From Bacteroidales bacterium (GTDB lineage Bacteria; Bacteroidota; Bacteroidia; Bacteroidales; Muribaculaceae), in NCBI GenBank assembly GCA_014800535.1, contig JAAVFW010000012.1, positions 1 to 33,802 of the forward strand: a stretch of DNA of 33,802 nt, read 5' to 3'. Every line of letters starts with the position of its first letter. The first letter of the stretch is position 1. The translations under genes and the position numbers were made by a program. Under the pieces are notes generated by a model. It worked only from the letters and a program-made list of their open reading frames with translations, was not told the origin of the DNA and searched no databases. Shown in pieces: positions 7,736 to 16,828 of this stretch.

Positions 7736-8179
7736 ATGAAAGAATATAAGTATAAAATCAACGGCATTAAATTCGCTGTATCTGTTGGAGATGTCGTTGA
7801 CAATAAGGTGACTGTGGAAGTTAACGGCACTCCCTACACTGTGGAACTTGAAAAGGCTCCTGCCGGAAAGACTTCAGTAAGCAACGTTAAGAAAACTCCT
7901 GCAGCTGCTCCCAGAACACAGGAAGGTGCTAAGGTTATTTCTAAGCCTGCTGCTCCCTCCGGCTCTGCTTCTGCTGTTAAGAGTCCGCTCCCCGGCACTG
8001 TAATGAGCTTCTCTGTCAAAGAGGGTGACACCGTAAATGTTGGCGACACAGTATGCGTGCTTGAAGCTATGAAGATGGAAAATGATGTCCATACAGATAA
8101 GGCTGGCACAGTTAAGAAGATTCTTGTCGGCGTTGGTGATGCTATTCTTGAAGGTGCAGACATCATGATTATCGAATAA
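7736..8179 (+). CDS. mmdC: Biotin carrier subunit of methylmalonyl-CoA decarboxylase
   Basis: A 147-residue biotinyl protein that carries the carboxyl group from the carboxyltransferase to the membrane decarboxylase. The N-terminal part (1-40) is a short beta-rich docking region. An Ala/Pro/Lys linker (about 41-80) follows, as is typical of swinging arms. The biotinyl domain occupies about 81-147, with the biotin-accepting K113 in EAMKMEND. It lies between the OadG-like and beta-subunit genes in the same operon. No biotin carboxylase is encoded nearby, consistent with a decarboxylase complex. Confidence 0.93.
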   Translation: MKEYKYKINGIKFAVSVGDVVDNKVTVEVNGTPYTVELEKAPAGKTSVSNVKKTPAAAPRTQEGAKVISKPAAPSGSASAVKSPLPGTVMSFSVKEGDTVNVGDTVCVLEAMKMENDVHTDKAGTVKKILVGVGDAILEGADIMIIE

Positions 8180-8199
8180 ACATATTCATACTCGATAAT

Positions 8200-9369
8200 A
8201 TGATTCTTGCAGCCCAAAGCAGCTTCTCTGAGTTCCTTAAAGGAAGTATTGATACGTTCTGGCATTTTACAGGATTTTATAACTGCGAGTGGACAAATCT
8301 TGTCATGCTTGTGGTTGGATGTTTCTTCGTATGGCTTGCCATAAAGAAAAACTTTGAGCCTTTACTCCTTGTTCCGATCGGTTTCGGTATGCTGATTGGT
8401 AATATTCCTTTCCAGCCCGGCATGGAGATTGGTATATATGAGCCCGGCTCTGTCCTTAACATCCTGTATAATGGTGTTGAAAAGGGATGGTATCCTCCAT
8501 TGATTTTCCTTGGCATCGGTGCAATGACCGATTTCTCTGCTCTTCTTGCTAATCCGAAACTTATGATTATTGGTGCTTGCGCACAGTTTGGTATCTTCGG
8601 AGCCTATATGTTGGCACTTCTCATAGGTATGGACCCCCTTTCTGCAGGATGTGTGGCTATCATTGGTGGTGCTGACGGACCGACTGCCATCTTCACCACT
8701 TCTAAACTTAATCCATCGCTTTTGGGTGCAGTCGCAGTGTCGGCTTACTCTTACATGGCTCTAATTCCGTTGATTCAGCCCCCATTGATGCGACTGTTTA
8801 CAACTAAAAGCGAACGTCTCATCAAGATGAAACCTGCTCGTGTGGTCAGTCAGTCAGAAAAGATTATTTTCCCCATTGTCGGACTGATGCTGACTTGTTT
8901 CATCGTTCCTTCAGGCATTCCCTTGCTTGGTATGCTTTTCTTCGGAAACCTCCTTCGTGAAAGTGGTGTGACTACTCGTCTTGCAAAGACAGCAAGCAAT
9001 GCAATGACCGACATTATTACCATTCTTCTTGGTTTGACTGTCGGAGCTTCAACTCAGGCTGACAAATTCCTTACAAAGGAGACTCTGTTTATCTTTGCGC
9101 TTGGTTTCATTGCATTCATCATCGCCTCTTCAGCAGGTGTGTTGAGTGTGAAGGTGTTCAACCTTTTCCTTCGCAAGGATAAAAAGATTAATCCGCTTAT
9201 TGGTAATGCCGGTGTGTCTGCTGTTCCTATGGCAGCGCGTATCTCAAATAATATCGGTCTTGAATACGACCCCTCCAACTATCTTCTGATGCACGCGATG
9301 GGTCCGAACGTAGCCGGTGTTATCGGTTCGGCTGTTGCTGCCGGTGTATTGCTAAGCTTCCTCGGTTAA
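8200..9369 (+). CDS. mmdB: Na+-translocating decarboxylase beta subunit
   Basis: The integral membrane subunit that decarboxylates carboxybiotin and uses the energy to export Na+. It has 389 residues with about ten hydrophobic segments. The family signature GGADGPT is at 157-163 and its D159 matches the aspartate needed for Na+ transport; another conserved stretch is NAGVSAVPMAARI near residue 340. It follows the biotin carrier by 20 nt and is the last gene of the operon, closed by the terminator at 9402-9438. In anaerobic Bacteroidales this complex would couple succinate-to-propionate fermentation to a sodium gradient. Confidence 0.95.
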   Translation: MILAAQSSFSEFLKGSIDTFWHFTGFYNCEWTNLVMLVVGCFFVWLAIKKNFEPLLLVPIGFGMLIGNIPFQPGMEIGIYEPGSVLNILYNGVEKGWYPPLIFLGIGAMTDFSALLANPKLMIIGACAQFGIFGAYMLALLIGMDPLSAGCVAIIGGADGPTAIFTTSKLNPSLLGAVAVSAYSYMALIPLIQPPLMRLFTTKSERLIKMKPARVVSQSEKIIFPIVGLMLTCFIVPSGIPLLGMLFFGNLLRESGVTTRLAKTASNAMTDIITILLGLTVGASTQADKFLTKETLFIFALGFIAFIIASSAGVLSVKVFNLFLRKDKKINPLIGNAGVSAVPMAARISNNIGLEYDPSNYLLMHAMGPNVAGVIGSAVAAGVLLSFLG

Positions 9370-9401
9370 TCAATCATACGGTTATAAAAGTTTTAAAGGT
9401 G

Positions 9402-9438
9402 CAGGTGTGGATTCAGATTCACACCTGTTCTTTTTTTT
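9402..9438 (+). terminator. Rho-independent terminator of the mmd operon
   Basis: CAGGTGTG at 9402-9409 pairs with CACACCTG at 9420-9427 around a 10-nt loop and is followed by a run of mostly T (9428-9438), 32 nt after the mmdB stop. Confidence 0.9.
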
Positions 9439-9617
9439 CAGAGTAATGACCTATTTTTTTTGTTAAAGATAGATGATAATTCGAGGATATGTATTAATTT
9501 CGCATTGCAAAATTTCGCTGATGAATTTCGATCAGCATTGCGCGTGTCTATACCTTGCAATTTAAGGTTGTCGGACATGAAACTATATTAAAGAACTTCA
9601 AAAGACTAACATCCGTT

Positions 9618-10151
9618 ATGGTATTTAGATTTAAACTTGTCAGTGACGAAGTGAACAGTTTCAGCCGAGAAATAGAGATTGATTCAGATTCTACTTTTCT
9701 GGCTTTGAGAAATGCAATTCTGGAAAGTGTTGATTTTTCTAAAGATGAGTTGGATTCTTTTTTTCTCTGTAATGATGATTGGGAGAAAGAGGAGGAGATA
9801 ACTCTTGAAGATATGGGTTCATCGTCCGATCAGGATATTTGGCTTATGGATGAAACAACCATCGGTGAGCTGATTGAGGATGAAGGACAGAAATTAATCT
9901 TTGTGTTTGATTATATGACCGACAGGTGCTTCTTTATGGAATTAAAAGAGATTTTACCGGGTCGAAGTCTTTCACAACCTGTCTGCATTTTTAAGAAAGG
10001 TAAGGCTCCTGTGCAGATGATTGAACTTGAGGAGTTTGACAGAAAGGTTGACGAGAATCTTGCAAAATTGGATACTGATCTTGATGAAGAATTCTTCGGT
10101 GACACCCAATATGACGAAGAGGATCTTCCTGAGGGAATGGAGGATTTCTGA
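9618..10151 (+). CDS. pRiA4b ORF-3-like protein
   Basis: A 177-residue soluble, very acidic protein. Its N-terminal half (residues 1-115, with FRFKLVSDEVNSFSREIEI, then FALR-like and YMTDRCFFMELKEI stretches) resembles the plasmid pRiA4b ORF-3 family, also annotated as IS1096 TnpR-like passenger. The biochemical role of that family is not established. The C-terminal 40 residues are a low-complexity Asp/Glu tail ending DLPEGMEDF. The frame is open to an ATG at 9555, but MVFRFKLVSDE at 9618 is the natural start. A 6-bp hairpin (9517-9522 with 9531-9536) lies in the leader. It stands alone after the mmd terminator and is convergent with the Crp/Fnr gene. Confidence 0.75.
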   Translation: MVFRFKLVSDEVNSFSREIEIDSDSTFLALRNAILESVDFSKDELDSFFLCNDDWEKEEEITLEDMGSSSDQDIWLMDETTIGELIEDEGQKLIFVFDYMTDRCFFMELKEILPGRSLSQPVCIFKKGKAPVQMIELEEFDRKVDENLAKLDTDLDEEFFGDTQYDEEDLPEGMEDF

Positions 10152-10248
10152 TAAATGCATTGAAAGCATCTAAATATGATTATAGAGTTTCAGAGTTGAT
10201 GGATTTAACAGAAGCTTGACATAGCTTATTTTTGAAGCTTATAAAGAG

Positions 10249-10287
10249 AAGAGGGTATCGCAAAATGAAAATTTTGGATACCCTCTT
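10249..10287. terminator. Bidirectional terminator between convergent genes
   Basis: AAGAGGGTATC at 10249-10259 pairs with GATACCCTCTT at 10277-10287, and CAAAAT/ATTTTG extends the stem inside after a one-base bulge. It lies between the stop at 10151 (plus) and the stop at 10386 (minus). Confidence 0.85.
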
Positions 10288-10385
10288 ACAGTGTTTTCTT
10301 ATAACTTAAAATCTGAATAAACCGGGATGATGAGGAATGTGATGGTCTGTTATTTCCTTATTCGATGTAATAGCCAATTAATTCC

Positions 10386-11087
10386 TTATCCGTAACTTGA
10401 GATTTTGCGGAGTTGTTCTTCGTTGGTTATCTTGATTTTTCTACCGTCGACAACAATTAGATTTTCTGAAACAAATGCTGTTAATGTACGAATGGCATTT
10501 GAAGTTGTCATGTTACATAGAGAAGCCAAATCATCGCGACTAAGATAAATCTTAAGTGTTAGATTGTCTTCTTCAAGCCCATAGGAATCAAGAAGGAGAA
10601 GAAGAGCTTCAGCAAGTCTTCCGCGTATATGTTTCTGAGTCAGATTAACAAGTTTTGTGTCTGAGCCGCCAAGATTTCGCGATAGGTCATAGATAAAGAA
10701 CATCGCAAGCTTTATGTTTTCATGAATAAGGCGGTCAACAATTTCCATGGGGATGAACCCAAGGGTTGAATCTTCAACTGCCATGGCAGACGACACATAT
10801 TTTTCGTTTGCAAAATATGCCCTGTAACCAAAATATTGCACCGGTCGATAAAGACGCAGAATCTGTGGACGGTCGCCGACACCTCGTTTATATTTTTTGA
10901 CTTTCCCCCTAAGAAGTACCCATAGAAATTCAGGATTTGCTCCCTCTGGGTAGATAACCTGGTTATGCTTGAATTGAGTAATGGTCATATTGTCTGCAAC
11001 GATGCGCTTCTCTTCGGGTTGAAGCACACTCCAGAGGTCAGACAAATCATTAGTCATCAACTCTTCAAGCTCACTTTTCTTTAACAT
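10386..11087 (-). CDS. Crp/Fnr family transcriptional regulator
   Basis: A 233-residue regulator. Residues about 15-130 form a cyclic-nucleotide-binding-like jelly roll (QVIYPEGANPEFLWVLLRGKVK), about 130-150 the dimer helix, and the C-terminal part a winged helix-turn-helix with LSRDDLASLCNMTTSNAIRT near 185-205. No Cys cluster for an Fnr-type Fe-S centre is visible at the N-terminus, and the cAMP-contacting Arg/Ser pair of E. coli Crp is not evident, so the signal is unknown. It lies 191 nt downstream of menE on the same strand, with a possible promoter of its own (11238-11245), so it is probably a separate unit. Confidence 0.9.
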   Translation of the reverse strand: MLKKSELEELMTNDLSDLWSVLQPEEKRIVADNMTITQFKHNQVIYPEGANPEFLWVLLRGKVKKYKRGVGDRPQILRLYRPVQYFGYRAYFANEKYVSSAMAVEDSTLGFIPMEIVDRLIHENIKLAMFFIYDLSRNLGGSDTKLVNLTQKHIRGRLAEALLLLLDSYGLEEDNLTLKIYLSRDDLASLCNMTTSNAIRTLTAFVSENLIVVDGRKIKITNEEQLRKISSYG

Positions 11088-11237
11088 TACGACCTTTTTA
11101 CCTGTAGAAATTATCTCTAACTTTTATGAACTTATTAAAGAAGTTCTAAATTCTTAAACATTAATACGATGGATATTTCCAAACGTTATTCAAGCAATAC
11201 AAAATTAATTCAATAATATTACTTAAGCAAATATTCA

Positions 11238-11245
11238 CAAAGATA
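11238..11245 (-). promoter_or_regulatory. Possible -7 motif for the Crp/Fnr gene
   Basis: TATCTTTG on the minus strand matches TAnnTTTG exactly and lies about 150 nt upstream of the regulator's start, within the 191-nt gap after menE. No TTTG is seen at the right distance upstream, so support is partial. Confidence 0.35.
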
Positions 11246-11278
11246 ATGTAAAAGAAGGATTATCTTAAGCCCCGTTCC

Positions 11279-12235
11279 TTAAAATTTTCTTCGTATCAGT
11301 TTTCCTGTTGGAGTTGTTTCAAAACTCTCTATCACAACAACGTCTTTGGGAATTTTCCATCCTGGAAGTATGTCGGAAAGCCGACTTTTTATTCTTTCCC
11401 ATTCCTGCATGAAATCTTTATATCTCTGATTATTTTTTTCTATTACGACCACGAGAGCTTCCCCCCATCTGTCGTCTTTTCTCGATGATATATATAAAGG
11501 GAAAGAAGTCAGTTTAGAAATTTCATTTTCTATTTCAAGCGGATTAATCTTTTTAGCTCCGGAAATTATCATGTTGTCGTATCTTCCCAATATCTTGAAC
11601 TCAGTTGAAGAAAAGAGCTCCGCCACATCGTTTGTGATTATTTCACGTCCATTATCATTAATTACGAGACAGTCTCGATTGTCAACTGTGACTGAGACAC
11701 CGGGGAGGGTTGTGAAATACTCCACGGCCGGAGAAATTTCCTTTAGAGCTATATGCGATGCCGTCTCAGTCATTCCGTAAGTCTCCCAGCACTTGAAGGG
11801 ACGATCATATAGACGTTCCCTCAAATTATCGGCTATGGGGGCTCCTCCGATAATTATATTACGCAGTTCCGGAATTGGATATTCATTGGAAATTAGTCCC
11901 CACATTTGTGAAGGCACCACAGCAAGAAGGTCTATCGCTGATTTATCAGTCAGACTTTTGAGTGGTTGCATCGAAGGTGTTTCCCACGTAAACCGGCAAT
12001 GAGCTTCAACGCTTCTGACCACCATCATCTTGCCGCCGATAAACTCATCGGAAATTGCCGAGTGAAGTCGTGATTCGGAATTTATGCCGAAGAAATCATT
12101 TGTTCTACGAGCACTCTCAGCAAGTAAGCTTTTCTGAAGTTGAATCTCTTTAGGAGTACCGGTGGAACCGGATGTTCTGACTGTAATATATGGTATGGGA
12201 GAGAGGTATTCATCTTTGAATCTTATTCTCTCCAT
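11279..12235 (-). CDS. menE: o-Succinylbenzoate-CoA ligase (short Bacteroidetes form)
   Basis: MenE activates o-succinylbenzoate to its CoA thioester in menaquinone synthesis. The protein is an adenylate-forming enzyme of 318 residues, shorter than the roughly 450-residue E. coli type because the N-terminal part of the fold is reduced. Motifs are the P-loop TSGSTGTPKE (21-30), ETYGMTETASH for adenylate binding, GRYDNMIISGAKKINPLEIE at the hinge, and the catalytic K312 in PTGKLIRRK. It overlaps the end of menC by 13 bp, which implies translational coupling, and is the last gene of the long operon. Cytoplasmic. Confidence 0.93.
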   Translation of the reverse strand: MERIRFKDEYLSPIPYITVRTSGSTGTPKEIQLQKSLLAESARRTNDFFGINSESRLHSAISDEFIGGKMMVVRSVEAHCRFTWETPSMQPLKSLTDKSAIDLLAVVPSQMWGLISNEYPIPELRNIIIGGAPIADNLRERLYDRPFKCWETYGMTETASHIALKEISPAVEYFTTLPGVSVTVDNRDCLVINDNGREIITNDVAELFSSTEFKILGRYDNMIISGAKKINPLEIENEISKLTSFPLYISSRKDDRWGEALVVVIEKNNQRYKDFMQEWERIKSRLSDILPGWKIPKDVVVIESFETTPTGKLIRRKF

Positions 12236-13284
12236 TGCAGTTTAGCAATTTGTTCAGAACTTAGTGAGTGATCAGGATTATAGCGAAGGTTTTCGCTATC
12301 AAGATAGATCGGCGATTCGAAATTATTGGTGAAAAGTCCTCCCGTGCCGAGACCCTGAGGGAGAGTTGTGTTAAGAGTACCCACCCATTGAGCAAGAGCG
12401 TTCAATCCGATGTTTGATTCAAGAGCCGAAGTAACCCACCAGCCGATTCCTCTTTGTGTGGCTGCATCAATCCATTCCTCCGCACCGGAGAATCCTCCGC
12501 AAAGTGTTGGCTTAAGAATGATGTATTGGGGCTTGATAACATCAAGCAATCCCTCCTTTGCCTCCTTTCCATAGATGCCAATCAATTCTTCATCCAGTGC
12601 GATAGGAAGGGGAGAGACCTGACAAAGAAAAGCCATTAGAGAAGGGTCAAGGTGAGCTTTTACGGGTTGCTCGATTGAATGAACTCCGAGATCTGCAAGA
12701 CGTTTCAGCCGTGGAAGAGCTTGTTCCATAGAGAAAGCACCGTTGGCATCAACCCTTATTTCAAGATCTTTTTCCGAATATTTCCTACGGATATATTCAA
12801 TCATATCAACCTCAGATTTCCAGTCGATTGCGCCAATCTTAAGTTTGATACACCGGAATCCGTCCTTGACTTTCTCATCGATTCGTTCAATCATCTTATC
12901 GAAGTCTCCCATCCAGACAAGACCGTTAGTCAGGATGGAAGTTTTGCCGGAGGTGAAAGGAGATTGAAAATACAATCTCCTTCCGCCTGAAGCAAAATCT
13001 CGCAAAGCCTGCTCGAACCCGAATTTCAGCGAGCTATATCTCTCAAGATCAGTCGGACGGCCTATGGCCACATTTGCTAGAAGCTCAACAACTTTATATT
13101 CAAATGATTCGTTTGCTTCAGGCGACAGACCGGGAAATACAGATGCTTCGCCAAGTCCAAAAACTTCGGGATTTGACTCATCATATATTTTCAACAGGCA
13201 GGTAGGTTTTGAGGTGAGAATGCCTCGAGATGTACCGGCAGGTTGTTTGAAGACAAGGGTGTAAGGGCAGTATGCGAGTTTCAT
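12223..13284 (-). CDS. menC: o-Succinylbenzoate synthase
   Basis: MenC dehydrates SHCHC to o-succinylbenzoate. It is a 353-residue enolase-superfamily member with an N-terminal capping domain (1 to about 115) and a TIM-barrel domain. The catalytic set is visible: K147-L-K149 on the second strand, metal ligands D179 (RVDANGAF), E205 (SIEQPVK) and D231 (ALDEELIG), and K258 (IILKPTLCGG) as the opposite base. It starts 14 nt after menB and overlaps menE by 13 bp. The family also contains N-acylamino acid racemases, but the neighbours settle the role. Confidence 0.95.
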   Translation of the reverse strand: MKLAYCPYTLVFKQPAGTSRGILTSKPTCLLKIYDESNPEVFGLGEASVFPGLSPEANESFEYKVVELLANVAIGRPTDLERYSSLKFGFEQALRDFASGGRRLYFQSPFTSGKTSILTNGLVWMGDFDKMIERIDEKVKDGFRCIKLKIGAIDWKSEVDMIEYIRRKYSEKDLEIRVDANGAFSMEQALPRLKRLADLGVHSIEQPVKAHLDPSLMAFLCQVSPLPIALDEELIGIYGKEAKEGLLDVIKPQYIILKPTLCGGFSGAEEWIDAATQRGIGWWVTSALESNIGLNALAQWVGTLNTTLPQGLGTGGLFTNNFESPIYLDSENLRYNPDHSLSSEQIAKLQWRE

Positions 13285-13298
13285 AGTGTGTTTATTTA

Positions 13299-14114
13299 TC
13301 AGGGGAATTTAGGGAATTGATCGAAGTCAGGGTCTCTCTTTTCAAGGAATGCGTTCTTTCCTTCCTGAGCCTCTTCCATCAGGTAATACATCAATGTCGT
13401 GTCTCCTGCAAACTCCATCAGACCATGCTGGCCGTCAAGTTCTGCGTTAAGTGCACGTTTGATCATTCTGATTGCAAACGGTGAGCGTTTCAAAATCGTG
13501 CGACACCATTCCACTGTTGTTTCCTCAAGCTTATCAAAAGGTACGACTGCATTAACCATGCCCATCTCAAGAGCTTCCTGAGCAGTATATTGTTTACAGA
13601 GAAACCATATCTCACGAGCTTTCTTCTGTCCGACACATCTTGCAAGATAAGAAGAGCCGAAACCGGCATCAAAGCTTCCAACCTTTGGACCGGTCTGACC
13701 AAAGCGAGCGTTCTCCGATGCAATTGAAAGGTCGCAGACAACTTGCAGAACGTTTCCTCCTCCGATAGAGTAGCCGTTGACCATAGCGATCACAGGCTTT
13801 GGAATCGAACGGATTGCATGATGAAGTTCAAGGACATTCAGACGAGGCACACCATCTGAATCTATATAGCCGCCAACTCCTTTTACATTTTGGTCACCTC
13901 CACTACAGAATGCTTTGTCGCCTGCTCCTGTCAGGACAATTACTCCTATGTCGCTACGCTCACGACAGATTCGCATTGCGTCGAGCATCTCCTGATTGGT
14001 CAGAGGACGGAAGGCGTTGTAGACTCGCGGACGATTGATTGTGATTTTGGCAATCCCTTCAAATTGCTCAAAGAGAATGTCGGTATATTCCTTAATTGTT
14101 TTCCACTCAAACAT
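13299..14114 (-). CDS. menB: 1,4-Dihydroxy-2-naphthoyl-CoA synthase
   Basis: MenB closes the second ring of the naphthoquinone from o-succinylbenzoyl-CoA. The 271-residue crotonase-fold protein is close to E. coli MenB throughout; [20 protein letters not shown] and [12 protein letters not shown] are near-identical blocks. [13 protein letters not shown] (about 70-83) forms the oxyanion-hole region. The C-terminal [17 protein letters not shown] completes the hexamer contact region. It lies 14 nt after menD and 14 nt before menC. Confidence 0.97.
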   Translation of the reverse strand: MFEWKTIKEYTDILFEQFEGIAKITINRPRVYNAFRPLTNQEMLDAMRICRERSDIGVIVLTGAGDKAFCSGGDQNVKGVGGYIDSDGVPRLNVLELHHAIRSIPKPVIAMVNGYSIGGGNVLQVVCDLSIASENARFGQTGPKVGSFDAGFGSSYLARCVGQKKAREIWFLCKQYTAQEALEMGMVNAVVPFDKLEETTVEWCRTILKRSPFAIRMIKRALNAELDGQHGLMEFAGDTTLMYYLMEEAQEGKNAFLEKRDPDFDQFPKFP

Positions 14115-14128
14115 AGATTATTCTATTA

Positions 14129-15853
14129 TTATTTGTTGTGTATATTTTCAAAGTAATTTCTTAATATCTTCGCGCTTAGAGAGCCGTCTGTCTTAACTTC
14201 AACAATGGTAGAATTTCTGTGTTTTGTTCCACATAATTGCTTTATCGACTCACCTGCTGAAAGGTAGTTATTATTGTCGATTGCAATGTAGTCAAATCCG
14301 AATCCCTTAGCGATTGAAGCTATGTCAACATCAGGACGCACACAGAAGTATTTATCAAGCAATTCCTCTTCAAGAGCTGCTGTTGACTTAATGAAGCGGA
14401 ATATGCCACCTCCACCATTGCTGATTACGAAGATTATTATGCCTGTGTCTAGGGATAATGGGATTCCCAGAGCCCCTAAGTCGTATGTAAAAGAGAGATC
14501 GCCTGTTATTAGGGCAGTCGGAACATGTGTGGCGCATGCACCACCGATGGCAGTTGAGGTGCATCCGTCAATCCCTGAAACTCCGCGATTACAGAAAGTT
14601 GCATGAAAAGGATAATCAAACAATTGTCCGTAGCGCACGGGAGTTCCGTTAGAGAGAAAAAGATTCCACGATGAGGGAATAGAGGAAAGAATAATCTCGA
14701 ATGCTTTCATGTCACACCACGGCAGAGTCGCAAGATATCGGTTATGATATTCGCGTGTGCGCTTCCGGATCTCAGTCCATTTAATGTTGTAGTTTGAACG
14801 GCTGACAACAGGGTTACGGCGCAAGAGGGAAGCCAGTCGCAAGAGGAAAGATGATGCGTCAATTTCAATCTTTGTTGTTAATGACATGAAACAGTCAACA
14901 ACTGTATCGGAAGATCCCAGACACCAATGTTCGCCATTCGTATTCTTTCTCAGATATTCTTTCAGATTACGGGATACAAGAGCGCCACCAACAGAAATTA
15001 TAATGTCAGGAAGAAGCTCACTGTCAGCCAATGAAAGAGATAAATCGACAGAGGCATAGTCACCGTCGGAGTGAATATTAGAGATAGTCTCCGCCATAAC
15101 GGTCACATTGTCAAGCTTCCCAAATTCGTTTACCGCCCGGTTGAGGCGTTGATTGGGTGCTCCGAATCCGGCCACCAACATAATTTTCTTACCGGCAGCC
15201 CGCTTTGCAAGTTCATTCATTATGTCGGCTGGAAGTTTTGATTCCGGCCGGTATTCCCTGACAATCCTCTCTTCTCTGATGTTTTCCGGAAGTGTTTCAA
15301 TTCCGGTCAGAGGAGGGGAGAGCCGTATATTCAGATGAACAGGACCACGCTTCGGGCGCATTGATGCCAGCATCGCCTCGTTGACAATTCTGTTGCAGAA
15401 CCAACTATATTCTTTAAACGAAGAAGACTCCGATTCCGGGGACACCTGAATGTCATAGCTCTTCTTGACAATATTTGACAATATTCCGTCTTGGCGTATT
15501 GTCTGAGAATCATCCTGATCAATCCACTCCTTGGGGCGGTCGGCTGACACGACAATCAACGGAACGCCATGATAAAATGCTTCCGCCACAGCCGGTGCAT
15601 AGTTTAATATCGCTGAGCCGGAGGTGCAGACAAGCATTACGGGACGTTGAGAAACCATCGCCATTCCAAGTGCAAAAAAGGCGGCTACCCGTTCGTCGGT
15701 TATGACATGCTTGTGTAAGGAATCCCGACAATACGCAGCTATAAGAAGAGGAGAATTACGGCTCCCCGGCGAGCAAATAATATCAGTAACTCCATGTTCT
15801 GCCGCAACATCGAGAAGAATCCTTGAAGTGATGTTTGTCGTGTCCTTTTTCAT
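14129..15853 (-). CDS. menD: SEPHCHC synthase
   Basis: MenD is the thiamine-diphosphate enzyme that adds the succinyl semialdehyde of 2-oxoglutarate to isochorismate. The 574-residue length is typical. The N-terminal pyrimidine-binding domain has DIICSPGSRNSPLLIA (about 20-35). The central domain has VAGFGAPNQR. The C-terminal pyrophosphate-binding domain has the ThDP/Mg motif starting GDLSFTYDLGAL and continuing to ISNGGGGIFRF. It is preceded by fmt (21-nt gap) and followed by menB (14 nt). The isochorismate synthase gene menF, often next to menD in Bacteroides, is not in this window. Confidence 0.96.
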   Translation of the reverse strand: MKKDTTNITSRILLDVAAEHGVTDIICSPGSRNSPLLIAAYCRDSLHKHVITDERVAAFFALGMAMVSQRPVMLVCTSGSAILNYAPAVAEAFYHGVPLIVVSADRPKEWIDQDDSQTIRQDGILSNIVKKSYDIQVSPESESSSFKEYSWFCNRIVNEAMLASMRPKRGPVHLNIRLSPPLTGIETLPENIREERIVREYRPESKLPADIMNELAKRAAGKKIMLVAGFGAPNQRLNRAVNEFGKLDNVTVMAETISNIHSDGDYASVDLSLSLADSELLPDIIISVGGALVSRNLKEYLRKNTNGEHWCLGSSDTVVDCFMSLTTKIEIDASSFLLRLASLLRRNPVVSRSNYNIKWTEIRKRTREYHNRYLATLPWCDMKAFEIILSSIPSSWNLFLSNGTPVRYGQLFDYPFHATFCNRGVSGIDGCTSTAIGGACATHVPTALITGDLSFTYDLGALGIPLSLDTGIIIFVISNGGGGIFRFIKSTAALEEELLDKYFCVRPDVDIASIAKGFGFDYIAIDNNNYLSAGESIKQLCGTKHRNSTIVEVKTDGSLSAKILRNYFENIHNK

Positions 15854-15874
15854 TGAGAATTGTGAATAAATGGA

Positions 15875-16828
15875 TTAATCAAAGAATCCGACTGGAGTGT
15901 AGCCCGCAAGAAATGCCGAGACCGGCATATTCTTTTTGCCTGAAGGCTGAAGTTGTTTTATCTCTATCCAGCAATCAGAGGTAGCGACATACAGATGATG
16001 TTTATCTGCTTTGACTGTGCCGGGTTTCGCTCCGAGGCAATTCTCATCTGTCAAAGATGTTTCAAGAATCTTTACCGGGAGAGAATCATTTCCGGAAACA
16101 GACATAACCGACCACGAAGCAGGATAAGGTGAGAGTCCGCGCACGAGATTATGTATTTCTTGAGCCGATTTATTCCACTCAATGTGGCAATCTTCCTTGA
16201 AAATTTTAGGAGCAGGTGTAAATTCACCCTCAGGTTGAGGTGACGTTTCACAGCGGTCGAGAAGGATATCGTTGCAAGTTGCAAGCACCATCTCAGCTCC
16301 GATAACCATGAGCTTGTCATGAAGGTCGCCGGCATTTTCATCCGGGCCTATTGATACGGTGCGTGAGCCGATAATGTCGCCTGTGTCAATTTCGTGTTTA
16401 AGGAAAAATGTGGTCACTCCGGTCTCTGTTTCTCCGTTCATAATGGCACGGTTGATTGGGGCCGCACCACGATATTTCGGAAGGAGGGAAGCATGAAGAT
16501 TGAAAGTGCCGAAACGAGGCATGCTCCACACAACCTCCGGCAACATTCTGAATGCAATCACTATGAAAAGGTCAGCATTGATTTGTCGAAGGGTATTGAC
16601 AAACTCCTCATTTTTCAGTTTTTCAGGTTGAAGAACGGGAAGATTATGTTCAATCGCATATTTCTTGACATCGCTTTCAGCAAGTTTTCTTCCTCGGCCG
16701 GCAGGCTTGTCGGGCATTGTGACAACTGCGGCCACATTGAATCCGTTGCTTACAAGCGCATCGAGACTCTTAACGGCAAATTCCGGAGTCCCGAAAAAAA
16801 CTATTTTAAGATTTGATTTATCAGTCAT
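15875..16828 (-). CDS. fmt: Methionyl-tRNA formyltransferase
   Basis: Fmt formylates the initiator Met-tRNA in the cytoplasm using 10-formyl-tetrahydrofolate. From the ATG at 16828 the protein has 317 residues: a Rossmann-like formyltransferase domain (1 to about 200) and a beta-barrel C-terminal domain. Catalytic residues are N110 and H112 (FNLHASLLPKYRG) and D148 (HEIDTGDII). MPDKPAGRGRKL (38-49) is the tRNA-contacting loop. A longer frame reaching 16930 exists, but those 34 residues overlap the CLC gene and are not Fmt-like. The chosen start overlaps the CLC stop by 8 nt (ATGACTGA), as expected for coupled translation. Confidence 0.96.
   Translation of the reverse strand: MTDKSNLKIVFFGTPEFAVKSLDALVSNGFNVAAVVTMPDKPAGRGRKLAESDVKKYAIEHNLPVLQPEKLKNEEFVNTLRQINADLFIVIAFRMLPEVVWSMPRFGTFNLHASLLPKYRGAAPINRAIMNGETETGVTTFFLKHEIDTGDIIGSRTVSIGPDENAGDLHDKLMVIGAEMVLATCNDILLDRCETSPQPEGEFTPAPKIFKEDCHIEWNKSAQEIHNLVRGLSPYPASWSVMSVSGNDSLPVKILETSLTDENCLGAKPGTVKADKHHLYVATSDCWIEIKQLQPSGKKNMPVSAFLAGYTPVGFFD

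Noticed and set aside
5473..8179. ATP-dependent propionyl-CoA carboxylase
   Set aside because: No biotin carboxylase gene is present, and the OadG-like and beta membrane subunits show a sodium-pumping decarboxylase.
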